In this document: in pieces, positions 37,001 through 44,834 of the stretch
How positions within the stretch are numbered: position 1 is the stretch's first letter
Layout: each line of letters starts with the position of its first letter
Virus record (IMG/VR): IMGVR_UViG_3300026534_000102
Coordinates: 51,312-115,311 of that record
DNA: 64,000 nt
Reading direction: 5' to 3' (one strand)
Source of the DNA: a virus
The notes under the pieces: generated by a model
What the model was told of the DNA's origin: nothing
Databases searched by the model: none
What the model saw: only the letters and a program-made list of their open reading frames with translations
Program-made: the position numbers and the translations under genes

Positions 37001-37025
37001 CGCTATTAGTATATGCATTACTCAA
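28029..37025 (-). CDS. Giant modular adhesin (2998 aa)
   Basis: The longest gene in the window. Several lectin-type modules are recognisable: an F5/8C-like stretch near residues 1170-1215 (YITIDLGSPKSIDKLVVYHD), two LamG/concanavalin-like domains near 1520-1760 (LMTIDFWMCPTSLP and FTFDCYFKFISITSK, the latter ending IIEEARFTKGFARWSS), an F5/8C domain near 2335-2445 (FGKVYDIYKVVLYHG, ARWLRLTVNA), and a C-terminal LamG domain near 2740-2890 (GAISMWLRPD, STNSFKKVSLI). A Cys-rich spot near residues 185-210 (CDKPNCEYF, CQGVGLRGKC) may bind metal. No protease or glycosidase motif is seen. The start overlaps the upstream zinc protein by 8 nt. It is probably a long fibre or central host-binding scaffold. 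The nested + and - frames inside it are shadows. Confidence 0.8.
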   Translation of the reverse strand: MSNAYTNSDVVVRQSYLCVHDSNVAFTTDFSRNGDVDGWLYYDGIHTYGCWNDFIFATLYGDFAVIGRDHPFQPFSAEDYFIVTISMELNVIDRAAGQNLPSKGKLMWRTLADPHWDEKKSTLFEIYPDSKWHTYTISVAEAQYWQGDVYDLRVYPIYQDGRDGDEFFIRSIQVKSIDKFNCDKPNCEYFRTGNYSHPCQGVGLRGKCISGYNNKTMFTVSGTNDSDLLVNIDGYGFEHVLLGEFINYTGHEVARLVERSLSLISLGGYEAAEVNFTEDNRFEIISGTNRAASSVLVDFSPAAVELGFYDASGNALFTTTSGTDPADLSEFLSSYRLGTYGIQRLFDANDSTSINFDPHLYNVEAGRKDWDTCGTGGSQDELFFTMDPDYRQQSYPNYNMLDGFGKVIIDYCHPFNATGRIKEIHALGTPDIGYQSVRTDLYGGWLISEESDAGRITAKGSKFLIFRPQIDGSLVCVETIPIEDKTDPIHTLYDRYQMSIDVDCDIFVNKGDLLGIYNIKLYKGPQGDAVHTNALYYEFPEEVFVGDRIYPGSIHGDGVDGLLLYARSSEKQTRLRLDVDLNHRINISDLIVTGSSKPLSLEYNLMRCVDINWNVDVFGLNHTTAYYDILQGLWHFFTVPNIAYGVNRLNDGIYKVQGGKAADSWASYADTGVIPNNPYYFWVNGDHEWIGRHYFEYPWFTNERVIDFESDPVAFYTRFPLNRNKKIFKSKIYFKEENNFKNFALSYYVDDYYISGNADNPHYNLIPEYTAVTLDNTRYEKGSDRYDAVKDYLFSNPTIGKPQLEYVSGPGWYIPGDSTLPGHPTYNAEFNITNNMAAHQAIALDWKLLQHEWEPLEAKGFRIYTDFHYSTKVLEMELYGFAPNLGSTFVGGLFINYSLYKDYWIPLELSELDNETAQAMVGDTPRYFTIEFNPITAIKLRDILLNINEDDLYVENPKCKDLVVLGTNGIGRQGQINEVVFKNIYGKPYDLYVDVLKSVENVNSLSFYDKFDGYQSLSRAEKGPAPVVSKSPSYPIRNDNKNIAINCDCFTLDNSIIGKLAYYSYDNGEYWFEFNYGKKIETDYMHFSNIPNGAYSIINIPVISRNRYWRLAFKCKYNSWNIREIKPYYKDEELTGAVFYHNKNMDVFNSSAINTAPHLNDHSTSGSYYTVKDEQYITIDLGSPKSIDKLVVYHDFKPDWVEMIDDADNPAIDRYCGVDRYTTFYLLEDKVTNRFFDYSYYENTVNTHGVVPIESKFTSISGSYLLDLGSWSSVSEWEAREYENQSYYSLQHLTYFNWVSSSGTVTSGTYEYPGYLDFSIEGSDYDNVHTGIVRKVDEEKEFYWGGTRLDTTNNPEIELKVCLEVTDYQNGRVEFGFIDVDRYRGYYYSTPGMLGCCVRLSSNSTKIVIINPNDVGCSSKSNNLGVCALNTKYYFKLVYDGYENYSLKVWTDDFDGSALAFEGSLVSSCIWGSVSLGLASSYNHTPPNNYVKGKLYHFEVSSALSYNTNILPESNGTAYFDGSSYLSAPKQEEYRIDNRLMTIDFWMCPTSLPKGVYDVSSEGHKVISYKVDMVPPEEGYVGWGYKFVDSDAYIIVKNKRLFDLRTEDFTFDCYFKFISITSKVTFFYRKNTLHFYYDAINHKLVFESGNNTIDCTWLNPDSSVTYHLAVSRAGSNLHLFIDGDEKNTTVISGSLGYYEEFSVVGGSNYFNDQDLNIGCALYNNTVNDQCFGIIEEARFTKGFARWSSSFTPPAGKFIPDEYTKFLIRGDRDYSVLIQQRKTDVGISDIENQYAIIIKRQHRDPYKFTLELIYNDTVIGNGSYTESYIKPHRWTNIIMNKGYRIEYDHGSYVGIGGFNNKMINTTSVINITGLNDIEIGKYFSGYITNVRISRTDLNNQKDKGRYHRRIYYSGPRVEHRYGRLYTISFYASNDNAIYGHYCDVDLIYPSQYSYYIAGSLYSKQYFSMLAIDLEKRYSLEFIRNFGASGVTDLSLTTNTIYSSKETDDVNKAFEYINETDIDTTFSAQDYSLPKWWTVNTTDYSSVYIFDNRLLFKVNGETQHQDNASAEFKYVFNNDFDAWFEYEIKDFTSLPWSFVFTVRDVLNDSLFFEFNIGIFYGVLGYKLTINDNSSTSKELYSNNSSIPIKANIRIKRVGDVFSFYYRENVGDVWAELSTYKLVYNNCTKMVCSFALNSNDPGYPAIGVFVNKFEITQCAAYYSDSKNARWVMLTLLNGDGVSRLVERLNVFTEISTQLAPSGGYNNSWTAIGPATTLYSLGNNNIALGIASSSIESSPTFGPMSTSFLTDGDHTFDLLKCWGVNGDIPAPYFIIDFGKVYDIYKVVLYHGAQESPDPASDLPAHMMVDYTIEVAENEGQYITFFDVSGNTEYERTHEVTTPVKARWLRLTVNAIEPGQTLLATSATDLEVFNGVTLREIEVYEYYGFSILNSDDTPIVAINMKSQFYTFDLPEVVGPWKEDLSMDWVSVEDNYSFSDSVLSDPEKITFTGWGKAPNYEQWVVTKNLDATNHLSGKRYLKHLKVIGWYKENPVDYYYWWSSKYSNLSNSYDSTYYYCTRSLVIDYPKSNLEETVKFIEGDDFGVDEKCSWRDALKFRWYIEDYSAVDWTYGKFVFGGYDGTSSRSPIYYEWYFTTISGQVSTGWNDMFLRFKSADNVNYDLEYGSRDKDPRAVQYIDFSFIETHFKGNNTKPIKFEIDGFSIARNMFEDYLHDAVPGLYLSENDNISIKLSNLSLSSGAISMWLRPDTTLDGVDSFGEMHPRNIFSMTSTEGDSLGCALSEGGFLIYYGNPSTNSFKKVSLIITNSDIISVDSPWHFAMSFSNDGTALSPRGTTIRIYLNGVPIFDLKDTWEYMDDKFFTLIIGGTGSSNAFMNEPNPKSISAVIGEVKVFGYAKEDFYKDLFDFSGNIIQPLVESDLIEISKDNVTFYKVDSSELPFVFKQVPAGGEISIFVRSDLTADKNLISRVRTRTAPLLAQWDIGV

Positions 37026-37413
37026 TCGGGAACTCCTTTATCTCACAATTTTTAAATACATTATAAGAACAACTACCTTTACCGTCTTGACCAGAACACT
37101 TACCGCAATATATTAGATAAGCAGGTCGATGTTTAAAGCTTTCTTTTACAAGTTTTATTTGAACTATATTTTTTAGTAATTTATCTACTATGACCTTATG
37201 TCTTTTTTTCAAAACCTCTTCATCAGTATATCTAAATAATTTTTCACAAGACGTGCATTTATAAATCATGTAACTATTTAAAAGTTGATTTAAAATATCA
37301 GTAAATTTCAGTGCGGTATCAATGTTTTCATATAAGTATGCTTCTATTGTTTCTACAGAATCCAGTTGCAATGGGCTCTTGCACACTTCGCATTCCAAAT
37401 ACTCTATAGCCAT
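37018..37413 (-). CDS. Zinc-binding protein with four cysteine pairs
   Basis: A 131-aa protein. Eight cysteines are arranged as Cys8/Cys11 (CEVC), Cys53/Cys56 (CTSC), Cys103/Cys106 (CGKC) and Cys115/Cys123, consistent with two zinc sites. The centre is a Lys-rich helix. It lies between the two largest structural genes and overlaps the 2998-aa start by 8 nt, so its product is coupled to the giant protein. It could be a chaperone or small structural linker; nothing identifies it further. Confidence 0.65.
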   Translation of the reverse strand: MAIEYLECEVCKSPLQLDSVETIEAYLYENIDTALKFTDILNQLLNSYMIYKCTSCEKLFRYTDEEVLKKRHKVIVDKLLKNIVQIKLVKESFKHRPAYLIYCGKCSGQDGKGSCSYNVFKNCEIKEFPIE

Positions 37414-37430
37414 AAAAACACCCCTTTAAT

Positions 37431-40400
37431 TTAATATTTATGTGGTTTAGAAGCAGGAATAATACCATGAGAAGCTATAACATTTCCAACCTGATCTGAG
37501 TCATACGGTAAATTTCCTAGCAATTCATTAACAGCAAACTCATATTTAACCTTTCCCCAACTTAGTGAGTCTGCTGGAGTCATAAAATCAACTGCCATAA
37601 ACTCTCTATGATTAATATGAGCTAATAAGGGGGATTGTATATCTCGAATAACAGGAGGATTCACCATGCAATTTACTCGATCAACAACACTATCCCATCC
37701 CCATCTATGACCGCCGGGGCGCCAATGAGGATAAACCTTATACGCATTATGATATGCTTTATAGTCATCCCACCTATAAACAGGACCTTTAAACTCCGCA
37801 GATAAAAAATTAATACTAACTGGATTACCAGTTTTATTTAAACCACCCAAAAAACTTTCAAAATAAGGAGGAACAACAGAAGAAAAATTAAGAACATCAG
37901 CTTGAGCTAAATCTAATTGCCATGCTTTAATATATTCTTTATGTTGGTCATCTTTTTCAACTTTAGTAAGTGTACTAATAGAAATAGACAAAGGCGTTTT
38001 ACCTAACAATTTAAAGAATTCACTCGCCCAACAACCACGCAATTTATTCATTGATTGATAACCAGATTCAAAAAAAGGTTGTTCATAAGGAAAATGTGGG
38101 GCGCCAGAGCCCCAACGAGGTAATAACACACCATCTTTATGGTCTGGATTAGCATCTGGACCAGGATTCGTAAACGTAGATGTATAATATTTTCTTTCCC
38201 AAACCTTAATTTCATCTTCTATGTTTTTATATTGATCAGCAAAAGAAAGTTTGGGGAGATCAATTGAACATATATCATCTATAATTTCAATATTCAAACT
38301 AATGGTTGAAGCGCGCCAGTTAATTAAAGTATAAGGTGTTATCACATTTTTCAAATTTAATGTATAATTTTCTAAATAACTAATTTTTTCAGCTCTTGCA
38401 GATTTTCCAGCATAACCTTTTAATTCAATATTTTTTCCTTCTGGGGTTTCAATAGTAATAGTAATTTTTGGAATACCCACATATAATTCATCAGAAGCTA
38501 AATACCCCCAAATTCCTTCAACAACTAAACTTTCCAAAGACAGCTCATCACTAGTAATAAACATTTCAGACACTACAACAGAAAAATCAGATGTTTTTCT
38601 CCATGTATATTCTTTTAATGACCGCCCTATATTTGATAAAGGTAAGTCCCCAGTAAATAAAGAATTTTTAATAGAATATTCAAACCCTAGAATATCTCGT
38701 TTAGACATCTTCACAATGAGGCCCCTATTAAACACCGATTTAGTCTCCTCGCCTGTAAACATATCAACACCAATCACCCTAGATTTTCCATCATTTTCAG
38801 CTTCTTCTGGAGTACTACTAAAGGATGCGTCAAATAAGGTGTTTTCATCATGATCAAATTTACTATTACTATTAACTTCAGAATAAACCTTATGCTTTTT
38901 ATCATAATCATCTAACCACACAAGAGGTGTATCATTATATTCAGATAAATTTTCATATACGAATTCAAACATTCTTGGTGGTCCCGATCCAAGTTGTAAA
39001 GTTGGTGGATAGTTATCCACATATTTGCTACCTTCTCTTACGGGTGCTTTAAAAGATATTGTAGTCTTTCCTTCATCCGTTATGTACCGATATTCTTTTT
39101 TATATATATCATATGCATAACTTGGAGGAATTAAATGTACATTTTGCAAATTTTCACCGCGCTCAATTGGCAGCCAATACTCTCTCCATGCCCAAGCAAA
39201 ATTAGACTCTTTAAACGTATAACCAATAGCAGAAGTTCCTACAGGAGTAAATATAAGAGGTTTAGGATACGCACCATGTACAAATCTTCTAATTTCAAAC
39301 ACCTCTTCCCACCGTAATCTATGTTTGTAATCTATTTTTTCAGAAATAGCCCCACACAAAAGATAATTTAAAGGTTCACTAAAGCTCACTGGATCTGAAG
39401 CATTCGTATCCGACCATTCGTCAAACGCATTAAAAGAAACATGAAACATACTATTGTCTGCTACCATAGGTGCCCAAGCAGACCTAAAATCATTATCAAC
39501 TCTATATACTACATAATCCTTACATAACGCTCTATCTACAAAATTTCGTGAAAAATTACCAAACGGTGGTAAACGCCATTTATTAGCAACATACTCAGCC
39601 TCATTGACAGAATTTACAAGATTGGCATAACCACCAAATGACTCGTCTTTAAAATTAGCATACAAATAGTAACAAGAAACACCACAGGTACTTGCCCAAT
39701 TACCCCGTGGCATGTCGCCCCACGTTTTTTCCCGTACAACTCCACAAAACCTCATATCATTTCTGGGAGTACCTTCATATGGCGACGCACAATAAGCACA
39801 CATAGACCATTCTTGATAAATAGCTTTATTATCACAGGCAGCATGGGGATACCACATAGGCCCTTCGGCAGAAGCGGCTGAAGTCAAATGATCTCCACAA
39901 GGAGCATGAAAATAAACAGACCTTTGTACTCCAGTAGGGGAGTAACCACCTCCTGGTGCTAACGCCCATCCATGACTAGGATTTAATTCTTGCAAAGGAG
40001 CTGTAGCTCTATAAGCATGATTAACTTCGACAGACCTAAAAAAAATGGTTCCAGCATATGTATACAACTTTGCAGCATCAGCCGTAACAAACTTACCATC
40101 TGGCGCTTTTCCAAAACCCACTACCCCTACTGGCCCTGTTTTAAATTTAGAAATCTTAAATTCATTACCAAGGTCCTCAAATTTAAAGGGAATCGCCACA
40201 TTTTGATATGTATGAACAAACCCTGAATCATTTTTATTATAACCCACACGAGGTGCCGTAACTTCACCAACATCGCCTCTATAATTATCCAAAACAGCAT
40301 AAGAAGTGTCTTGCGGTAAATCAGTTTCTGGTCTCTGTGGATTTGCTTCAAATTTGTATGTCCAAATTGTAAAATCGAGTGTCCATTTTAATTTGGAATA

Positions 40401-42812
40401 TCGTCTATATCTGTCTTTTTCCTGTTTAGGTCTAAAAATACCTACACCAGGAGTAGTAAAACTATAAGCTTGAGAAACACTATATTCTGTAGAATTAAAA
40501 TTGTAATCATCATTATCTATATAAAACTCAATTGGTTGATTGTTTGGATACACCATTTCAAATTCTATTTCTTGTGGAGAACTACACTCATCTAATTCTA
40601 ACAAACCAGTATCATTGTCATCTGCAATACGCTTAACACTGATAGAAACAGCAGCCCACTTAAAAAGATAATTAATATCATCATCCCTTACATATACCAT
40701 TATGTAACTAGAATTACCAACTGGACTCCATTCAAAATCCGCAGGTGGAAAAGACACTTTTTTTATAGAGTAGGCGTAAAGATCATACTCTCCCATAAGA
40801 GAAATAGCATGCATACTATGAATTGGTTTTACTTTTACATCTATCACGGGACCTATAGTGGCATAAGTACCTTCAATTTCTGGGGTAGGATTAAAATACC
40901 CAAAAAGCGATTGCGCCAACCCATTTTTACTCGGCTCATAAGTGAAAGATGTCTGCTGTAATAACCCGCCACAAAATTTACTTTGCACGAGTCGATGCCT
41001 AAACTCTATACGATCATCACTTATCTTAACTATAATGACTAAATGGTTCAGTCTATTTAAAATAAGTCGTACAGGATTAGAAATAAAAAATCCAGAAACA
41101 GCGTCCGTAGTTGTTTTACTAACCGCTGATGGAAAATCAATTTTAAAGTTGGAAATTTGAGTAAATAATGAAGTCTCTATCTCTATTCTTTGTTTTTGAC
41201 TTAATCTAGTAGAATTTAAATTATTTTCTACTCCTACTAAAGAATCACCAACAATACTTAAATTAATTAAATACACTTCTTTGTTACGTATAGTTTGTCC
41301 GACACTTACTATAAAATCGTGCCTTGGTTGATTAGTATACTTTACAAAAACTCCATGTGATACTTCATCTTTATTACACCCTACCTTATCACTGTGCTCT
41401 AAATAAGAATCATTAACAAATGGGTATAAAACCAACAACTGATTAAAATCTTCATAAGACCAAGAAGAACGCATCAATGTGGGATAATACAAAGAGGTGT
41501 CGTCTTCAATGGGTATTCCAGTACCATCCTGATCAAATACCGTTGTTGCACCGCTTGAAAACACCACCGGATCTAGTTGTAAATAAACATCAGGATCAAA
41601 GTATTTTAACCAAGCATCTGACGGCATACACATATGTAAACGGTAACCTTGCATAATTCTTTCAGAAACATTACTTTCATCACTATAATGACTAAAAGCA
41701 AACAAATCTGCAGTAGTGGTATCCACCCAATTCGGTCTATTTTCAAAATACCTATCATAATCCCACTGAGAATCCCACTCATTTGTCCAAAACCGTAATT
41801 CCATAATTTGATTTACAGTCACCCTCATACCATTTTCCATGGCATCATTAGTACAATATAACCACTCCCCTGAATAACAAGGACATTTTGTGTGGGCGCC
41901 ATTACAAACAACTCCTCCTGCCTCTGTGGACCAAATCTCTCGTAAGAGCCAAGAATTTGAACCGGAATCTGGGGTGGAATACTTATTTGACACCTCATAT
42001 GGACAAATACACCGGCTTTCAGATAGTTTTATAGTATAAGATTCATTACTTTTATCAATAAAAAACTTAGCACCATAGTCTGAATCCCAAAACAAACATT
42101 TCTGCATGTGGGCTCGCATATTCAAAACTTCAAAGTAAAAAGGAAGCCTAACACCAAAAGAATGACTTTTCTCATACTTAGCCAAAGACCTGTAATAAGC
42201 TTCACTATAAGTAGTAAGTAATTTATATTCACGTATAGCGTCCTCATAACTTTGTGGCAAAGTAAACCCAACACTCATCTGCCACGGCCTATAATATGGG
42301 CAAACTATAGGTAATTTCATAGCTTGACTTACTGAAGAAGACGTCATATCAAGTTGATTTCCACGCCCCATTCCTTGAAAATCACAATTACCTTTATTAT
42401 ATGCTGAACTAAAAGACTGTGATGAAATAGGCTTTCCTTCAGAATCCAAAACCCCAGATAAAAATGGATTTATCAAAACACAATGATATTCTGGATCCGA
42501 CCCTTCACCCGAATATTTAGTACATTCAACTTGTCTGCCCATAAAATCACAATTACCATCATTGTAGGAAGACGGAACATCATTTTCAGTTTGAATTTTA
42601 AAAGTACATTTATTCTCGTCCTTAGACCAAAACCCACAAACATTCGGAAGCCCATTAATATAGTATTGACAAGATGTTATACTTTTTTTTCTATAACCAG
42701 ACTCAATCAAAGCAGGCTTGGCACGTAGATCAAATTCATAGGAGCCAAACCATGTTTCCTGAGGGATATTAACATCTCTAAAAAACTTGCTATTTTTCTC
42801 ATCTGAAGCCAT
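37431..42812 (-). CDS. Large structural protein with Cys-rich N-terminus (1793 aa)
   Basis: A 1793-aa protein with no family I recognise. The first 330 residues carry many cysteines, including a repeated motif SYNDGNCDFMGR and AYNKGNCDFQGM and pairs such as CICPYE and CPCYSGEWLYC, suggesting metal-binding or disulphide-stabilised knots. The remainder is Trp/Tyr/Pro-rich beta-type sequence, as in large tail-tip proteins. It sits in the centre of the adhesion block, 17 nt upstream of the zinc protein gene. No enzymatic motif or coiled coil is evident. Role inferred from size, composition and location only. Confidence 0.65.
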   Translation of the reverse strand: MASDEKNSKFFRDVNIPQETWFGSYEFDLRAKPALIESGYRKKSITSCQYYINGLPNVCGFWSKDENKCTFKIQTENDVPSSYNDGNCDFMGRQVECTKYSGEGSDPEYHCVLINPFLSGVLDSEGKPISSQSFSSAYNKGNCDFQGMGRGNQLDMTSSSVSQAMKLPIVCPYYRPWQMSVGFTLPQSYEDAIREYKLLTTYSEAYYRSLAKYEKSHSFGVRLPFYFEVLNMRAHMQKCLFWDSDYGAKFFIDKSNESYTIKLSESRCICPYEVSNKYSTPDSGSNSWLLREIWSTEAGGVVCNGAHTKCPCYSGEWLYCTNDAMENGMRVTVNQIMELRFWTNEWDSQWDYDRYFENRPNWVDTTTADLFAFSHYSDESNVSERIMQGYRLHMCMPSDAWLKYFDPDVYLQLDPVVFSSGATTVFDQDGTGIPIEDDTSLYYPTLMRSSWSYEDFNQLLVLYPFVNDSYLEHSDKVGCNKDEVSHGVFVKYTNQPRHDFIVSVGQTIRNKEVYLINLSIVGDSLVGVENNLNSTRLSQKQRIEIETSLFTQISNFKIDFPSAVSKTTTDAVSGFFISNPVRLILNRLNHLVIIVKISDDRIEFRHRLVQSKFCGGLLQQTSFTYEPSKNGLAQSLFGYFNPTPEIEGTYATIGPVIDVKVKPIHSMHAISLMGEYDLYAYSIKKVSFPPADFEWSPVGNSSYIMVYVRDDDINYLFKWAAVSISVKRIADDNDTGLLELDECSSPQEIEFEMVYPNNQPIEFYIDNDDYNFNSTEYSVSQAYSFTTPGVGIFRPKQEKDRYRRYSKLKWTLDFTIWTYKFEANPQRPETDLPQDTSYAVLDNYRGDVGEVTAPRVGYNKNDSGFVHTYQNVAIPFKFEDLGNEFKISKFKTGPVGVVGFGKAPDGKFVTADAAKLYTYAGTIFFRSVEVNHAYRATAPLQELNPSHGWALAPGGGYSPTGVQRSVYFHAPCGDHLTSAASAEGPMWYPHAACDNKAIYQEWSMCAYCASPYEGTPRNDMRFCGVVREKTWGDMPRGNWASTCGVSCYYLYANFKDESFGGYANLVNSVNEAEYVANKWRLPPFGNFSRNFVDRALCKDYVVYRVDNDFRSAWAPMVADNSMFHVSFNAFDEWSDTNASDPVSFSEPLNYLLCGAISEKIDYKHRLRWEEVFEIRRFVHGAYPKPLIFTPVGTSAIGYTFKESNFAWAWREYWLPIERGENLQNVHLIPPSYAYDIYKKEYRYITDEGKTTISFKAPVREGSKYVDNYPPTLQLGSGPPRMFEFVYENLSEYNDTPLVWLDDYDKKHKVYSEVNSNSKFDHDENTLFDASFSSTPEEAENDGKSRVIGVDMFTGEETKSVFNRGLIVKMSKRDILGFEYSIKNSLFTGDLPLSNIGRSLKEYTWRKTSDFSVVVSEMFITSDELSLESLVVEGIWGYLASDELYVGIPKITITIETPEGKNIELKGYAGKSARAEKISYLENYTLNLKNVITPYTLINWRASTISLNIEIIDDICSIDLPKLSFADQYKNIEDEIKVWERKYYTSTFTNPGPDANPDHKDGVLLPRWGSGAPHFPYEQPFFESGYQSMNKLRGCWASEFFKLLGKTPLSISISTLTKVEKDDQHKEYIKAWQLDLAQADVLNFSSVVPPYFESFLGGLNKTGNPVSINFLSAEFKGPVYRWDDYKAYHNAYKVYPHWRPGGHRWGWDSVVDRVNCMVNPPVIRDIQSPLLAHINHREFMAVDFMTPADSLSWGKVKYEFAVNELLGNLPYDSDQVGNVIASHGIIPASKPHKY

Positions 42813-42815
42813 ATA

Positions 42816-43118
42816 TTAAATTTCCTCTACAGTCATTTTCATTTGGCCTGTGTCTTCATTAACTGTGTACCACACTTTACAATCTTTTTCATAGTAACCA
42901 ATAGATCGAGATTCTATTCTAAAACTCCCAGGAATTGAAGGAATCACAGAGCCTTTTTTTCGCTGAGTATAAGCAAGTTTATTATGTAAGTTCCACTCTC
43001 TACCATCGTATCTCAAAGTTAATCTTTTAATATTTCTTTTAATAACTTTACTCCATGGAATCTGTTCCTCATTCACAACAGTTCCATCATAATATTCAAC
43101 TTCCCATCCTCTAACCAT
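42816..43118 (-). CDS. Small protein of unknown function (start revised)
   Basis: A protein of about 100 aa, beginning MVRGWEVEYYDG. I choose the ATG at 43118 because a perfect GGAAGGAGG lies about 10 nt upstream. The frame is open to an ATG at 43163, but that would put the SD inside the gene. The sequence is beta-rich (IKRLTLRYDGREWNLHN, SIGYYEKDCKVWYTV) and could be a small structural accessory protein. It is preceded by the 163-nt gap with a hairpin, so its strong ribosome site and separate leader are unusual among the structural genes. Confidence 0.65.
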   Translation of the reverse strand: MVRGWEVEYYDGTVVNEEQIPWSKVIKRNIKRLTLRYDGREWNLHNKLAYTQRKKGSVIPSIPGSFRIESRSIGYYEKDCKVWYTVNEDTGQMKMTVEEI

Positions 43119-43281
43119 TATCGTACAACCTCCTTCCATATAAATAAAATAGGCAAGAAACACCTATACAGTTGCGGTTTAAAAGCACATATAGATAACC
43201 TTGCCTTTTTATAAAAATCTTTATGTGACAATATAATTTTACTACCTCAACTTAAAGGTATCCATGGAACTTTGCTAAAAA
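43119..43281 (-). ncRNA. Structured non-coding gap (hairpin 43151-43206)
   Basis: This 163-nt gap is the longest in the window. On the minus strand, AGGCAAG (43206-43200) pairs perfectly with CTTGCCT (43157-43151). An inner CTATA/TATAG pair (43194-43190 and 43168-43164) closes a 21-nt loop, giving a two-tier stem of 56 nt. The 3' side runs into an A/T stretch before the SD of the next gene. It could be a weak terminator or attenuator, an RNA-processing site or a small RNA. The seven-pair end stem recalls a tRNA acceptor, but there are no D or T arms. No good promoter is visible. Confidence 0.4.
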
Positions 43282-44811
43282 TTAACTATAATCAAAGAAT
43301 ATACGATAATTAATCGTACTATTCGCACCTACTTCACTAGCTCCAAGATGTATACACAACCAAATTGGATCTGCTGTCATCCCATAATAAGTGCTTCCAC
43401 CAATACTTTCACTCGTGTCTGCATCAGCCACCACATGCAAATTCTCACGTGTAGCGTATAAATATGAAGGAGGAGTATCACTCGAAATATCATTGGGTAT
43501 TACATTGGATCTCCACTCTTTACCAGAAATTGGTGATGTGCCTGCATTATTTCCAGGACCAACCGTACCAAATCTAAATTTAGTATCATTGTTACCTTGA
43601 GTATGATGTACAAAACTTCCATGGTTTTGAAGTCCAAACTTTACAGTACTAATTTCTATAGCCCCAGACAAAATTTCAAACATAACATTTTTAACAGGAG
43701 ATTCAGTAGACACGGTCACATTTCCATAATTCAAATTGGTTATGTCGTACGATTTTGGTTGCGGTGCCCTGCACAGAATTCTAAATTCATCGCCCGCATT
43801 AAAATTACTAGTCCCAGTAAATTTTATATATAAGCCACGGGTTCCAAGTTGAGTAAATGAATTTGAAGACGTGGTGTAAGTACTAGTAGCATTATCTCCT
43901 CTATCACTACCCCAAAAATACTTAGCTGTGCCTGCAGGAGCTGAAGTATTACTGCCTTCTGCATATTGGACAGCATTACAAACAATTGTCCACGCTGGAT
44001 CACAAGTATTAAATACAGCATCAGTAAATTTAACCATTAATCCTTTGGTGCCGAGCTTATACCAATAGTTGGGATACAACAATTCAACCGGACCGCCATT
44101 ATCTACATTACCCGTAGACACCCAAGACAGAGTAGGTACATTCCCTGTGCCCGCACCCATAGTTGTACCATTTGAAGTATCAATGGATAGAGTATAGGTT
44201 ATAGCCGTATTATAGTTATAGGCACCACCAGCAGTTATGGAGCCGCTGTAAGAATTAGAACCGCCTTTAGTAGGAGTTTGAACGGGAATTTCAGTATCAA
44301 TTACTATTTTGTAAACTTCATCAAAAAACCCATCATAAGTACCCGAAATCGTAATTCCTCCATTATAACTATTATTTGAAGCCAAGCCACCGACCTCTGT
44401 CTTAGTACCAAAACCAAGTGTTAAATGGGCAGTATTTGTTCCACTTACCACAGAAGCACTGGACGAAGATCCTAAAGTTCCAGAATATAATTTGAATGCA
44501 TTGTTTTCCCACACACATTTTGCATGTTGATGTTTAGTAGAAGCCTCATTTAAATTATGTATTTTTTCACTTATATCTTTGGCAATAAAACGCGGGTCCA
44601 AATCAGTGCCACTAACTATTGTTACATATTCTGTGGTAACACCATCTAAAGTAAAGTGTAGTCTATTATTACTATAAGCTATACCAAAAGTGTCACCAAC
44701 ACTAGCCGTAGCCAAAGCATAGCCTCTAGTCCCCAAACCATCACTTCCTCCCGTAGATGCTACTCCTGAAGCAGTTACATCATATTCTACCCACCTAGTT
44801 ATAGCTGTCAT
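43282..44811 (-). CDS. Tail/adhesion protein, Gly/Ser/Thr-rich
   Basis: A 509-aa beta-rich protein. Residues about 45-150 contain a pattern (IAKDISEKIH, WENNAFKLYSGTLG, LTLGFGT) common in phage tail and hook-like proteins where a short helix precedes an SSA-strand pair and a GF turn. The 327-aa protein at 54788-55771 shows a weakly similar segment (IADDMETKI, AVLGFDTPIDS), so the two may be distant relatives. The C-terminal third has a compact sandwich (WLCIHLGASEVGANSTINY). No enzyme motif. Probably a structural tail component. Confidence 0.6.
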   Translation of the reverse strand: MTAITRWVEYDVTASGVASTGGSDGLGTRGYALATASVGDTFGIAYSNNRLHFTLDGVTTEYVTIVSGTDLDPRFIAKDISEKIHNLNEASTKHQHAKCVWENNAFKLYSGTLGSSSSASVVSGTNTAHLTLGFGTKTEVGGLASNNSYNGGITISGTYDGFFDEVYKIVIDTEIPVQTPTKGGSNSYSGSITAGGAYNYNTAITYTLSIDTSNGTTMGAGTGNVPTLSWVSTGNVDNGGPVELLYPNYWYKLGTKGLMVKFTDAVFNTCDPAWTIVCNAVQYAEGSNTSAPAGTAKYFWGSDRGDNATSTYTTSSNSFTQLGTRGLYIKFTGTSNFNAGDEFRILCRAPQPKSYDITNLNYGNVTVSTESPVKNVMFEILSGAIEISTVKFGLQNHGSFVHHTQGNNDTKFRFGTVGPGNNAGTSPISGKEWRSNVIPNDISSDTPPSYLYATRENLHVVADADTSESIGGSTYYGMTADPIWLCIHLGASEVGANSTINYRIFFDYS

Positions 44812-44834
44812 AAAACATTACCTCCTTTAATACC

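Noticed and set aside
14081-42812. Diversity-generating retroelement acting on the adhesins
   Set aside because: No reverse transcriptase and no template/variable repeat pair could be found by eye, and repeats seen are ordinary domain duplications.
43151-43206. tRNA-like element because of the 7-bp end stem
   Set aside because: Total length is only 56 nt, with no D-arm, T-loop consensus or anticodon arm; kept only as a hairpin.
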